A DNA stretch of 37,087 bases from Legionellales bacterium. Lineage in GTDB: Bacteria; Pseudomonadota; Gammaproteobacteria; JAHCLG01. The position numbers and the translations under genes are program-made. Under the pieces are notes generated by a model that saw nothing but the letters and a program-made list of their open reading frames with translations, made no database searches and was not told the origin of the DNA. Shown piece by piece: positions 1 through 8,189 of the stretch; within the stretch, counting starts at the first letter, position 1, and each line of letters begins with the position of its first letter. The stretch is from assembly GCA_026125385.1 (NCBI GenBank), contig JAHCLG010000008.1, positions 64,930 through 102,016 on the forward strand, read 5' to 3'.

Positions 1-612
1 AGTATCAGGCATGCCGTTGAACGAAGCCGACATGTATTCTATATATTTTCTGGCAGTAACCGAACACTACTCGAAGAAATGTTTAGCAATAAAGATCGAC
101 CATTGTATCATCTCTGTGATGAGATGAAACTCAACCGAATTGATCCATTACATTATCGGCCATTTATCGAAAAAGCATCAAAAAAAACTTGGAAATCTCC
201 AATCAGCAAAATGAGTATTGATAAAATCCTGAGTTTAACTGAATGTCATCCGTATTATGTGAATCGTCTTTGTCGTGCACTGTGGGATCTCAATCAAGCC
301 CCTGTTGAAACACAAATAGAAGCGACCTGGCAACATTATGTAAATAGTCAAAAGTCGGATTGGATATTAGACATGCTCAGTCGACTCACGGCAAATCAAC
401 GTGCAATTTTAACAGGTTTAGCGAAATCTCCAGAAAAAAAACCAAGAGGTAAAGATTTTTCAACCCGTATTGGGCTTTCACCATCCAGTATTCAACGAAC
501 GCTGAGCACCTTGCTAAAACAAGATTTAATTTACTCCGATCGCCACGGGGATTATCATGTATTAAATCCTGTCATAAAATCCGTTTTGGCCAAAGATAAG
601 TATTTTGATTAA
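1..612 (+). CDS. AAA-type ATPase, C-terminal part (5' end outside window)
   Basis: The frame is open from base 1, so this is the last 203 codons of a longer gene; the first internal ATG is at 79. The visible start includes HVFYIFSGSNRTLLEEMF followed by RPLYHLCD. This resembles the sensor-1/arginine-finger side of archaeal-type P-loop ATPases that carry a C-terminal winged helix. The last 80 residues (ANQRAILTGLAKSP, then LSPSSIQRTLSTLLKQDLI) look like a helix-turn-helix or winged-helix domain. Walker A and B would lie upstream of the window. Its stop overlaps the convergent MazG-like gene by four bases. The exact role is unknown. Family assignment rests on the C-terminal signature only. Confidence 0.6.
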   Translation, partial: SIRHAVERSRHVFYIFSGSNRTLLEEMFSNKDRPLYHLCDEMKLNRIDPLHYRPFIEKASKKTWKSPISKMSIDKILSLTECHPYYVNRLCRALWDLNQAPVETQIEATWQHYVNSQKSDWILDMLSRLTANQRAILTGLAKSPEKKPRGKDFSTRIGLSPSSIQRTLSTLLKQDLIYSDRHGDYHVLNPVIKSVLAKDKYFD

Positions 613-980
613 TCGCTATTGCGCTTAGCTTCATCCCAAAATTTCATGAGTGTATTGAAAGGTTGATCTTTTAAGTCAGTCAATCCGGCTTGTTGCACTA
701 AGCGTTTAACTTCGCGTAAACGCCGCTGAAATTTTTTAAGGCTAATTTCCAGTGTCGCTTGTGGATCGTAGTGGCAAAACACACATAATGAGAGTGCGGC
801 ATGAATTAAATCACTGATTTCATTTTGGAGTTTTGCTTGATTATCAGCAGCATTTAACTCTGCTTTAATTTCCTGACACTCGCTTTCAATTTGACTGAGT
901 ATTTGCCAGGGATCAGACCAGCTAAATCCAAATGCGTCGGCTTCTTTTTCAAGTAATTTAAATTCCTCAAATACATTCAT
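609..980 (-). CDS. MazG-like nucleotide pyrophosphohydrolase family protein
   Basis: A 123-residue all-alpha protein. The motif ESECQEIKAEL (about residues 32-42) followed by NEISDLIHAALSL (about 53-65) matches the ExxE(12-28)ExxD metal-binding pattern of MazG/dUTPase-like pyrophosphohydrolases. The segment DPQATLEISLKKFQRRLREV matches the DPxxALxxxxxKFxxRF tail typical of MazG. Such enzymes hydrolyse (d)NTPs to monophosphates; the substrate cannot be read here. It is about half the length of E. coli MazG, so it is a single-domain form. Its ATG overlaps the aroB stop by one base (TAATG), so translation is probably coupled to aroB. It is the last gene of the aro run. Confidence 0.7.
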   Translation of the reverse strand: MNVFEEFKLLEKEADAFGFSWSDPWQILSQIESECQEIKAELNAADNQAKLQNEISDLIHAALSLCVFCHYDPQATLEISLKKFQRRLREVKRLVQQAGLTDLKDQPFNTLMKFWDEAKRNSD

Positions 981-2080
981 TATTCACCTAGCATAATTTC
1001 TTTTAATACGGTTAAGACGTCAATTTCTGGGATATTTTCTTGAATAACACAAGTTTGCTGATCCGTTGGGAGAATATAGCGCAGAGATTGGCGCAAGATT
1101 TTTTTATCCATCAACATAAATTGCAGGATTTCCTCGGGATTTTTATGACTTTTTAATTGGGTGGGTAATTTATAGCGTTTAATAATGTTGTGTATTCGAT
1201 CGTGTTTTTCACGATGTAAAAGTCCCAATCGATGAGCTAACTTTGCGGCACAGATGATCCCTAATCCCACGGCTTCGCCATGTAAATAACGACGATACCG
1301 ATGAGCAGCTTCAATACCATGGGCAAAGGTATGACCTAAATTTAATAGTGCACGCTCGGCATGTTCGCGTTCATCGTGTTCGACGAGTTTAATTTTAATC
1401 TGACAACTGCGCGTAATGGCGTGAGTTAATGCGTCGGTGTCGCGCGCTAGCAGCAAAGTAGCATTAAGCTCAAGCCATTGAAAAAATTCAGGGGAAGCAA
1501 TCAATGCGGCTTTAATAATTTCAGCAAACCCCGAGCGCAGGTGACGATCGGGTAATGAGGATAACACGGTTATATCGCAAATTACCGCTTGCGGCTGATG
1601 AAAAGCACCCAACATATTTTTGTGTTCATGGAAATTAATGGCGGTTTTTCCGCCAATGGCCGCATCCACTTGCGCGAGTAAAGTCGTAGGGATTTGAATA
1701 TAGTTGACGCCGCGTTGGTAACACGCCGCAGCAAAACCTGTCATATCTCCAATCACACCACCCCCTAAAGCGATTAAAGTCGTATCACGATGGTGGCGCT
1801 GATTAATCAGCGTTTCCATAATTCTTGACACACTCGACCAAGTCTTATGCGCTTCACCATCCGGCAAAATCACGGTATCGCCGCTATAATCGCGCAATTG
1901 CTGTTTTAAAAAATCTAAATATAACGGCGCAACGGTTTCATTGCTCACCATCACAAGTTGTTGACCGTGAATATGAGCGGTGAATAAATGGGTCTCTGAC
2001 AACAAACCTTGACCAATATAAACAGGATATTGCCTCTGTGGTGTTTGCAGCGTCAGCGAATTCACGTTAAATTGCATCAT
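980..2080 (-). CDS. aroB: 3-dehydroquinate synthase
   Basis: Converts DAHP to 3-dehydroquinate, the second step of the shikimate pathway, in the cytoplasm, using NAD and a divalent metal. The NAD-binding segment GGGVIGDMTGFAAACYQRG, the IPTTLLAQVDAAIGGKTAIN block, and metal-ligand motifs ALLNLGHTFAHGIEA and HGEAVGLG are all present. At 366 residues it is close to the family length (362 in E. coli). The reading frame extends to 2095, but the ATG at 2080 begins MMQFNVNSLTL, fits the family N-terminus and is preceded by AAGG. Either start overlaps aroK, so the two genes are translationally linked. aroK-aroB order downstream of pilQ is the usual gammaproteobacterial arrangement. Confidence 0.96.
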   Translation of the reverse strand: MMQFNVNSLTLQTPQRQYPVYIGQGLLSETHLFTAHIHGQQLVMVSNETVAPLYLDFLKQQLRDYSGDTVILPDGEAHKTWSSVSRIMETLINQRHHRDTTLIALGGGVIGDMTGFAAACYQRGVNYIQIPTTLLAQVDAAIGGKTAINFHEHKNMLGAFHQPQAVICDITVLSSLPDRHLRSGFAEIIKAALIASPEFFQWLELNATLLLARDTDALTHAITRSCQIKIKLVEHDEREHAERALLNLGHTFAHGIEAAHRYRRYLHGEAVGLGIICAAKLAHRLGLLHREKHDRIHNIIKRYKLPTQLKSHKNPEEILQFMLMDKKILRQSLRYILPTDQQTCVIQENIPEIDVLTVLKEIMLGE

Positions 2081-2600
2081 CCTTGCATAAAGCATTCAAT
2101 ACTTCAGTGGCGACAGCACGAACATTGCGCTCATTGGTATCGAAGACTAAATCCGCAATTTCTTCGTAGAGAGGTTGACGCTCATCACGCAATTTATGCA
2201 AAACTTCGGCACGATCCCCGTCATGAATTAAGGGACGTTTACGATCATGTTCGACACGTTGCATTTGTTGATCCAGCGTTGCGGTTAAATAGATGACCAA
2301 ACCGCGAGCAGCCAAATGTTGACGATTAAGCGGCTCTAAAATTGAGCCCCCTCCGGTTGCTAAAACAATTCCGCGCATAGATGTCAGTTCATCGATCACT
2401 TCAATTTCTCGACGCCGAAAACCTTCTTCGCCTTCTACATCAAAAATCCAGGGAATATCCACCCCGGTTCGCTCTTCGATGACCTGATCGCTATCGTAGA
2501 ATTTCTTTTTTAGTTCTCTGGCAAGATAGGTGCCTATGGTGGTTTTACCAGCACCCATCGGACCGATGAGAAATATATTCTGATGATCTAATATTCTCAT
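2067..2600 (-). CDS. aroK: Shikimate kinase
   Basis: Phosphorylates shikimate with ATP to shikimate 3-phosphate. The P-loop GPMGAGKTTIG is at residues 13-23. The shikimate-binding stretch FYDSDQVIEERTGVDIPWIF carries the conserved DSD, and FRRREIEVIDEL, the glycine loop LATGGGSIL and the lid RKRPLI follow. Its 177 residues match AroK length. Unusually, about 350 bp without a gene separates it from pilQ upstream, so it may have its own promoter, although none was clear. It shares its end with the aroB start. Confidence 0.96.
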   Translation of the reverse strand: MRILDHQNIFLIGPMGAGKTTIGTYLARELKKKFYDSDQVIEERTGVDIPWIFDVEGEEGFRRREIEVIDELTSMRGIVLATGGGSILEPLNRQHLAARGLVIYLTATLDQQMQRVEHDRKRPLIHDGDRAEVLHKLRDERQPLYEEIADLVFDTNERNVRAVATEVLNALCKDDAI

Positions 2601-2947
2601 GGTTGATTTGAACTCTCTTGCTTAAAAATTAACAAACTTATCTAGACCGTTATCCAGATAATCTGTATAAAATGTTTACGGATCTACTATACCCAACGTA
2701 TCTCGTTGATTTTTTACTTCGCTACCTATTAACTCCAGGCAACCTGTTTAATGCTTTTTCTAAAATCAATGAGTTACACCGAAACATTGCGAATTGTAAA
2801 CGTGCCTAACTCTTCTTTCAATGATTATGCCACTTCGTGCGCTAGCCGCGCTGGCAAACGCGTTGCCGATTTTAATATGCGTTCGCACAAAATTCCACTC
2901 TTGATTAACAGAAAATCAAAAGAATTCACTGATTGGCTGTTTTACTC
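2601..2947. other. 347-bp spacer between pilQ and aroK
   Basis: No supported gene. A 66-codon plus-strand frame (2751-2951) is opposed to both flanking genes and has no family features. The spacer holds a short dyad TTATCCAGATAA (2651-2662) upstream of aroK, and TATACCCAACG (2690-2700), which resembles part of the palindromic repeats found elsewhere in the window. In many gammaproteobacteria aroK follows pilQ closely, so the length is notable. No terminator was recognised. Confidence 0.5.
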
Positions 2948-5038
2948 TTAGTGAAGATACGTCAAAGACTGCTTAATTATCTTCGGCGTAATAAAAATCA
3001 AGAGCTCACGACGATCATCTTGCTTGGTGGTATGACGGAATAACCGTCCAACCACCGGCAAATCGCCCAAGAAGGGAACCCGTGAGACTTGATTACGAGT
3101 TGTTTGCTCATAAATACCACCCAACACGATGGTTTCGCCATTATTCACCAAAACTTGCGTTTGCACTTCTCGCGTATTCACCGCCGGAACTCCCAGCACT
3201 TCTTCACCAGGGGTATCTTGATTCACTTGTAAAGTTAAGATGATCCGATTATCGGGCGTAATTTGTGGCGTCACGTTTAAACTCAACACCGCTTTTTTGA
3301 ACGCCACTACAGTCGCACCACTGGAGGATGCTTGTTGATAGGGAATTTCCACACCTTGTTCAATCGTGGCATCTTTTTGATTGGAGGTAATCAAGGTTGG
3401 GCTGGAAATAATTTCACCACCACCTTCGCTCTCGAGTGCGGATAATTCTAGATCGAGTAAGGTGTTACTTCCCAACCGCGCTAAGGCAACACCAATCGAC
3501 GCAGCACCTCCTGGTGTTCCCACACCTGCTGAAGGTAAATTAAGATTTAAGCGCTGAGAAATCGGCACTTCTTGCGTTCCAACCGCATCGTCTCCCGTTT
3601 GTTGCATGGCGTTTGAGCCCGCCAGCGTTCCCGTTACCGGACGACGCGTAATTCCAAATTGCACACCAATATCACGACTGAAGGTCGATTCGACATTCAC
3701 CACGCGCGCTTTAATCATCACTTGACGAACAGGGACATCGAGACGACGAATAAAATCGCGCACTTCTGAAAGTTTTGCTGAGGTATCTTGCACCCACAGC
3801 GTATTAGTGCGTTCATCTACACTCACCGTGCCACGATCTGATAAAATAGAAGCCCCTTCAGATTGTAATAATTTCGCAATCTCATCGGCTTTGGCATAAT
3901 TAATTTGAATCAATTCACCATGCAGTGGCGCTAAATCGGCGACTTGCTGATTGGTTTCTAATTCTTGGCGCTCTCTTGCCGCTAATTCTTCCGCAGGTGC
4001 AATTAAAATCACATTACCCATGCGACGTTCCGCTAACCCTTGTGTTTTTAAAATAATATCGAGTGCCTGATCCCAAGGCACATCTTTTAAGCGTAAAGTA
4101 ATATTACCATTCACCGTATCACTCACAACGACATTTAATCCGGTGAATTCAGCTAATAATTGTAATACGGATCGCACGGGAATATTTTGGAAATTTAACG
4201 AAATACGTTCGCCGGTATAATTACGATTTTTTTCCTGCATTTTTTGTTTTTGTTCAGGCGTTAATGGTGTCACCGTAATAATGAATTGTTTGCCAAGTTG
4301 ATAAACCAAATGTTGATACAATCCTTTATTTTCAATCGTGATCCGCGCATCACTGCCTAATGGATTTAAACTAATATCTTGTACGGGAGTATTAAAATCG
4401 GTAACGTCTAAACGTCGTTGCAAACGGTGGGGAATTGAAGTTTTGAGAAAGGTTAAAATAATACGTCCTGCTTGATCTTCAACATTTAAATTAACACCAG
4501 CATTTGAAGCATCAATTACAATTTTACCACCGCCATTTTCTGCGCGACGAAAATCAATTCCGTTTAAGGCAAAAGGTTGTACGACGGGTGGAATTTTTCC
4601 GCGATAACGGATACTAGATTTAGTTTCTTCAGGAAGAATGCCATTAATCGTTAATGCAATTTTACGATCGCTTAGGCGTTTAATTTGATAATCGCTTTTA
4701 CTTAATAATTTATTGAGTGCTACTACCACTCGTGTACGACCATCGGCTTGCACAATGCTAAAATCGTCTACCGCACCCTTAGCTACTGTAACATTCGAAT
4801 TTTTTAAACTATTTGTAGCCGCAGGAAAATCCATGACTATACTCGGATTTTTCCCTTGTAAAATAAAACTCGCAGGTTCTGCAACTTTAGCATTAAAATC
4901 GAAAATTAAACGCACATTTGAATTCGCTTTGGCTTCAACTTCTGTGTTAATTAATGCTGCTGCTTGTGCGATCCCCAGCAGGAATATACTGCATAGGCAA
5001 CACAATTTAATCATGATATTTCGCCCCATTGTTGGCAT
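2948..5038 (-). CDS. pilQ: Type IV pilus outer-membrane secretin PilQ
   Basis: Forms the outer-membrane multimer through which type IV pili (and often DNA during competence) pass. It has 696 residues. A signal peptide (MIKLCCLCSIFLLGIAQAAA, preceded by a short extension) is followed by two AMIN-type peptidoglycan-binding beta domains (about 30-135 and 155-265). An STN/N0 domain (ISLNFQNIPVRSVLQLLAEF, about 280-350) and an N1 domain come next. The C-terminal secretin domain has VPFLGDLPVVGRLFRHT and ELLIFITPKI signatures. The ATG at 5038 was chosen because GGAGAG precedes it by five bases. It is the last pil gene, 26 bp after pilP. Confidence 0.96.
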   Translation of the reverse strand: MPTMGRNIMIKLCCLCSIFLLGIAQAAALINTEVEAKANSNVRLIFDFNAKVAEPASFILQGKNPSIVMDFPAATNSLKNSNVTVAKGAVDDFSIVQADGRTRVVVALNKLLSKSDYQIKRLSDRKIALTINGILPEETKSSIRYRGKIPPVVQPFALNGIDFRRAENGGGKIVIDASNAGVNLNVEDQAGRIILTFLKTSIPHRLQRRLDVTDFNTPVQDISLNPLGSDARITIENKGLYQHLVYQLGKQFIITVTPLTPEQKQKMQEKNRNYTGERISLNFQNIPVRSVLQLLAEFTGLNVVVSDTVNGNITLRLKDVPWDQALDIILKTQGLAERRMGNVILIAPAEELAARERQELETNQQVADLAPLHGELIQINYAKADEIAKLLQSEGASILSDRGTVSVDERTNTLWVQDTSAKLSEVRDFIRRLDVPVRQVMIKARVVNVESTFSRDIGVQFGITRRPVTGTLAGSNAMQQTGDDAVGTQEVPISQRLNLNLPSAGVGTPGGAASIGVALARLGSNTLLDLELSALESEGGGEIISSPTLITSNQKDATIEQGVEIPYQQASSSGATVVAFKKAVLSLNVTPQITPDNRIILTLQVNQDTPGEEVLGVPAVNTREVQTQVLVNNGETIVLGGIYEQTTRNQVSRVPFLGDLPVVGRLFRHTTKQDDRRELLIFITPKIIKQSLTYLH

Positions 5039-5064
5039 AGTGCTCTCCGCTATTTTGCAATCAT

Positions 5065-5628
5065 CTATTCTCGGGATTCTAGCTTCAACTCACGTTGGCG
5101 ATGAATCCATCCCCCTTGGCCATCTGATATCGTTTCGATGATGACCATTTTTTTAGATTCTATGCTTTGAATTTTCCCATAATCTTTACCTAAATAATTT
5201 CCGGCACGCACTCGATAAATAGTGCCATTGGGTGCTGAAATTAATGCCCAGGTTTGATTGTTTTGTGAAAACGTTCCCACCATTGCCATTGAATCGAGTG
5301 AAAATTGTTCTAACTCTTCTTTAGGACGATTAACATCGGGCCGAATTTCACTGGCATTTTTATCGTTGACTTTAGGTTTGGGTGGTTGAAAAGGACTGCG
5401 TTTACTGCTGGAAGAATATTCGTGGGCTTGATAATCATCCATTTTTGGTAAAGGTTCAATTTTAGTACCCGGACGTGCTAAGGTGTCGTTGACATATTTT
5501 TTTAAATCTTTATGTTCGTGATCGGCGCATGCCGATAATAAACCACATAATACTAAGCAGGATAACATCACTATCCATTGATAATTGCGAATGAATGTAA
5601 ATTGTTTGCCCCTGCTCAATTTAATCAC
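5065..5628 (-). CDS. pilP: Type IV pilus assembly lipoprotein PilP
   Basis: An inner-membrane lipoprotein that links the PilNO complex to PilQ. At 187 residues it has an N-terminal hydrophobic stretch (VMLSCLVLCGL) and a lipobox LSAC with the lipidated Cys at residue 34. A proline- and lysine-rich linker (SPFQPPKPKV) follows, then a C-terminal beta domain (MAMVGTFSQNNQTWALI, GTIYRVRAGNYLGKDYGKI) typical of PilP. Its start overlaps the pilO stop by 8 bp, so the genes are translationally coupled. Confidence 0.95.
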   Translation of the reverse strand: MIKLSRGKQFTFIRNYQWIVMLSCLVLCGLLSACADHEHKDLKKYVNDTLARPGTKIEPLPKMDDYQAHEYSSSSKRSPFQPPKPKVNDKNASEIRPDVNRPKEELEQFSLDSMAMVGTFSQNNQTWALISAPNGTIYRVRAGNYLGKDYGKIQSIESKKMVIIETISDGQGGWIHRQRELKLESRE

Positions 5629-6241
5629 CTTCTTCTAAATAGCGATAAGTTTTTGCAATTAGCACCATCGTGAGATCTTCATTTTGAATATTTTTGTCTT
5701 TATCTTTACTGTCCACGGGCGGTACTGTAATGCGAAAATCGTGTACGGTGACGATGCGATCTAAGGCGGATAATTTACTAACAAATTCACCTAATTGATG
5801 AAATGATCCTGAAACGGTCATTTCAATGGGTAATTCAGCATAAAACCCTAATTCTTTTTCTGGTAACGGCTTGAAATTAATGACCCGTAAGCCACTGGTA
5901 CGACCAGCGGCAGAAATATCTTCGAGTAATCCAGGAACTTCGGTTTTATTTGGTAATTTTCGTAATAATGTTCCAAAACGTTTTTTAATTTCGACAATCT
6001 GATCGCGATAGGCTTGCACATTTGCCGCTTTAATTTGTTTACTGTCTAATTCTGTTTTTAATTCACGTTCTTTGCGTTGTTCTTGTTTTAATTGATCTAG
6101 CTGCGGCAGATTTAAAAAATAAAATCCTAGGCCAATAATCAGTGCAAAAATAATGGCTAAGATGCCACCTTTTATGGGTAATGGCCAATCTCCGATATTA
6201 TTGATGTCTAAATTATTTAAATCATTAATATTCAGCGCCAT
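5621..6241 (-). CDS. pilO: Type IV pilus inner-membrane protein PilO
   Basis: Partner of PilN in the inner-membrane alignment complex of type IV pili. At 206 residues it has a short cytoplasmic N-terminus (LNNLDINNIGDWPLPIKGG), one membrane segment (about 26-45), a coiled coil rich in K/E/Q, and a ferredoxin-like periplasmic domain (LPNKTEVPGLLEDISAAG, IEMTVSGSFHQLGEFVSKLS). The ATG shares one base with the pilN stop (TAATG). Confidence 0.95.
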   Translation of the reverse strand: MALNINDLNNLDINNIGDWPLPIKGGILAIIFALIIGLGFYFLNLPQLDQLKQEQRKERELKTELDSKQIKAANVQAYRDQIVEIKKRFGTLLRKLPNKTEVPGLLEDISAAGRTSGLRVINFKPLPEKELGFYAELPIEMTVSGSFHQLGEFVSKLSALDRIVTVHDFRITVPPVDSKDKDKNIQNEDLTMVLIAKTYRYLEEGD

Positions 6242-6813
6242 TAAAAATCACTCCCACTGTCTTGCACGGCGGTGATTATCCGTTGAAACATTTGAATATC
6301 AAAGTGGTGAGAACTCACACCCGCGGTTTGCTTAGAATCGATGTTAACCAAAACGGCGTGAGCAAGCCAGGTGGAATTATCAATTTTTCTTAACATTTCA
6401 GAGATACTTTGATTCGCATCGGCCACACCTATGACCGCAAATTTAGGTCCTGTTTTTTCAATTTTAGTAATATAAACTCCTGCGGGAATAACGTTGACAA
6501 TTTCATCGAAAATATGAACGGTCATTGTGCGACTTTCTTGCAATTGCCGGATCACATTCATGCGGGCGATTAAATCTTCACGTTGACGTTGTAGCTGTTT
6601 AATTTCCGCAATTTGCGCATCAAGCTTAGTAATTTCACTTTGCAAATAGGTGTTACGACTTTTTTGTGTTTCTACTAAACTGTGAATAATTAAATACACT
6701 GGGATTAATACTAATACGGCAACACTAGCGCTGACAGCTAAAGCAATTAAAAAGTGGCGTAAGCGTTCTTTTCGCGCGGCTACACGCCAGGGTAGTAAGT
6801 TAATTGAGGTCAT
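6241..6813 (-). CDS. pilN: Type IV pilus assembly protein PilN
   Basis: Starts with MTSINLLPWR, the INLLP motif that binds the groove of cytoplasmic PilM. One transmembrane segment (about 22-48), a coiled coil (SEITKLDAQIAEIKQLQRQR) and a small periplasmic domain (IVNVIPAGVYITKIEKTG) follow. At 190 residues it is of usual length. Its ATG overlaps the pilM stop (ATGA). Confidence 0.96.
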   Translation of the reverse strand: MTSINLLPWRVAARKERLRHFLIALAVSASVAVLVLIPVYLIIHSLVETQKSRNTYLQSEITKLDAQIAEIKQLQRQREDLIARMNVIRQLQESRTMTVHIFDEIVNVIPAGVYITKIEKTGPKFAVIGVADANQSISEMLRKIDNSTWLAHAVLVNIDSKQTAGVSSHHFDIQMFQRIITAVQDSGSDF

Positions 6814-7874
6814 GCTTCAAAACTCCGCATGGCTAAACCACAACACACTAACAAAGAAGATGCGTCACTGGTTAATATTTCCTGATTAATGCGTTTACCC
6901 ACATCCATATTGCTAAAGGGATTGGCAAGACTGGTTTCGATCCCAGTACGATCGCGAATTAAATCGATTACACCTGGAATAGAAGCGACTCCTCCCGCTA
7001 ATAACAAATGATCAATGTTTTCTTCGTCTGTAGAAGAATAATAAAATTGCAACGCATTAAATACTTGCATCGCAATAGTTTCTTTAAAAGGTTGTAACAC
7101 GTCAGTTTCGTATTCTGGCGGTAATGTGCCAGATGATTTGGCGCGTTCTGCTTGTTCATAATCCATATCATAATGATTACGAATACTTTCGGTTAATTGC
7201 CGCCCGCCAAAAGCTTCTTCGCGCGTATACACCAATTGTAAATTTTCAAACACAGAAAGTGAGCTTACCGAACCGCCAATATTGACCATTGCAATTAACC
7301 TATCTTCGCCGCCATCTGGTAATTGTGGTGCTAATAATTTTAAAGAGCGTTCCAGCGCATAGGATTCAACATCGACCACATCTACAATTAGACTTGCATC
7401 CTGTACGGCATCGACTCGCGCATCAACTTGTTCTTTGCGTGAGGCTGCTAATAAAATATCGTTTTTAGTGTTATCTTTTGCATTCAACCCTAACACGGTA
7501 AAATCCAGGCTGACTTCTTCCAGCGGATAGGGAATATAGCGATTGGCATCTAGTTCGATTTGTGGTTCAAGATCAATTTCACTAAGACTTGCGTCCATTT
7601 GAATGATTTTAGTGATGACCAAAGAACTGGGCATTGCTAATGCTGTATGATTCGTGGAAAAGCGTCCGTGGGCAAATGCGGTTTTGATGGCTTCTGTAAC
7701 CCCTTCGATATCACGAATTTCTTTTTCTAATACCGCATCTTCAGGAAAGGGAGCTACCGCATAATTTTCTAAGCAATAACGGGAATTACTATAGCTCAAC
7801 TCGACTATTTTCACCGAGCTAGTGCCGATATCTAAACCCAATAATTTTTTCTTGCGTTTGAATTTCGTGAACAC
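6810..7874 (-). CDS. pilM: Type IV pilus actin-like ATPase PilM
   Basis: A cytoplasmic actin-fold protein that binds the PilN N-terminus and anchors the pilus inner-membrane platform. At 354 residues it has the phosphate-1 motif LLGLDIGTSSVKIVELS (about 11-27), the VNIGGSVSSLSVF phosphate-2-like motif (about 198-210), and LLLAGGVASIPGV (about 291-303) as the adenosine motif. The start is a GTG at 7874 with AAAGGG about 11 bases upstream. It is the first gene of the five-gene pil run, and a plausible promoter lies just upstream at 7905-7933. Confidence 0.95.
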   Translation of the reverse strand: MFTKFKRKKKLLGLDIGTSSVKIVELSYSNSRYCLENYAVAPFPEDAVLEKEIRDIEGVTEAIKTAFAHGRFSTNHTALAMPSSLVITKIIQMDASLSEIDLEPQIELDANRYIPYPLEEVSLDFTVLGLNAKDNTKNDILLAASRKEQVDARVDAVQDASLIVDVVDVESYALERSLKLLAPQLPDGGEDRLIAMVNIGGSVSSLSVFENLQLVYTREEAFGGRQLTESIRNHYDMDYEQAERAKSSGTLPPEYETDVLQPFKETIAMQVFNALQFYYSSTDEENIDHLLLAGGVASIPGVIDLIRDRTGIETSLANPFSNMDVGKRINQEILTSDASSLLVCCGLAMRSFEA

Positions 7875-7904
7875 GAGTTTAATTCCCTTTAAGTACAGAT
7901 GTTA

Positions 7905-7933
7905 AGTATATGATATTCATCATAAAACAACAA
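7905..7933 (-). promoter_or_regulatory. Likely sigma-70 promoter for pilMNOPQ
   Basis: On the minus strand TTGTTG (7928-7933) is followed after exactly 17 bases by TATACT (7905-7910). This matches the sigma-70 consensus at 4 of 6 and 5 of 6 positions. It ends 31 bp upstream of the pilM GTG. It was read by eye and not tested. Confidence 0.55.
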
Positions 7934-8012
7934 ACACATTTAATCGTATCTATGCTATAACTACTAAAACAAGAAATGCAAGAAGTTTACTTTGGCCGTG
8001 GCATTAAAATTT

Positions 8013-8092
8013 AGCGCGATCTATCGCGCTCACCAATGAAGTTACGAGATAAAATGATGGCAAGCGGCACGAGCAAAGCTCATGCTCGCACA
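8013..8092. repeat. Dispersed palindromic repeat, copy A
   Basis: It begins with a perfect dyad (AGCGCGAT, CT, ATCGCGCT at 8013-8030). GCTCACCAATGAAGTTAC (8028-8045) follows, matching 15 of 18 bases of a segment of copy B (15955-15972). A hairpin CACGAGC-AAA-GCTCATG (8068-8084) differs by one base from the perfect hairpins in copy B. Copy A is the most degenerate of three. It sits in the 315-bp region between divergent pilM and mrcA. Confidence 0.75.
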
Positions 8093-8124
8093 CTGAAAAT
8101 GTGTATGCCGCGAAAGTTTTGATT

Positions 8125-8161
8125 ATGCGTAAAAATTCAGGGATAATGCGTAAACATTCAG
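8125..8161. repeat. Tandem 16-bp repeat with 21-bp period upstream of mrcA
   Basis: ATGCGTAAAAATTCAG (8125-8140) recurs as ATGCGTAAACATTCAG (8146-8161), 15 of 16 identical. The 21-bp period is two turns of DNA. It ends 28 bp before the mrcA ATG, where no clear Shine-Dalgarno is visible. It could be an operator for mrcA, or a chance duplication. Confidence 0.5.
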
Positions 8162-8189
8162 CCTTTAATCAACTGGCAATACAGACATC

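Noticed and set aside
2751-2951. 66-codon plus-strand open frame between pilQ and aroK
   Set aside because: It is opposed to both neighbours, has no recognisable domain and no Shine-Dalgarno, and overlaps the pilQ end; probably chance.
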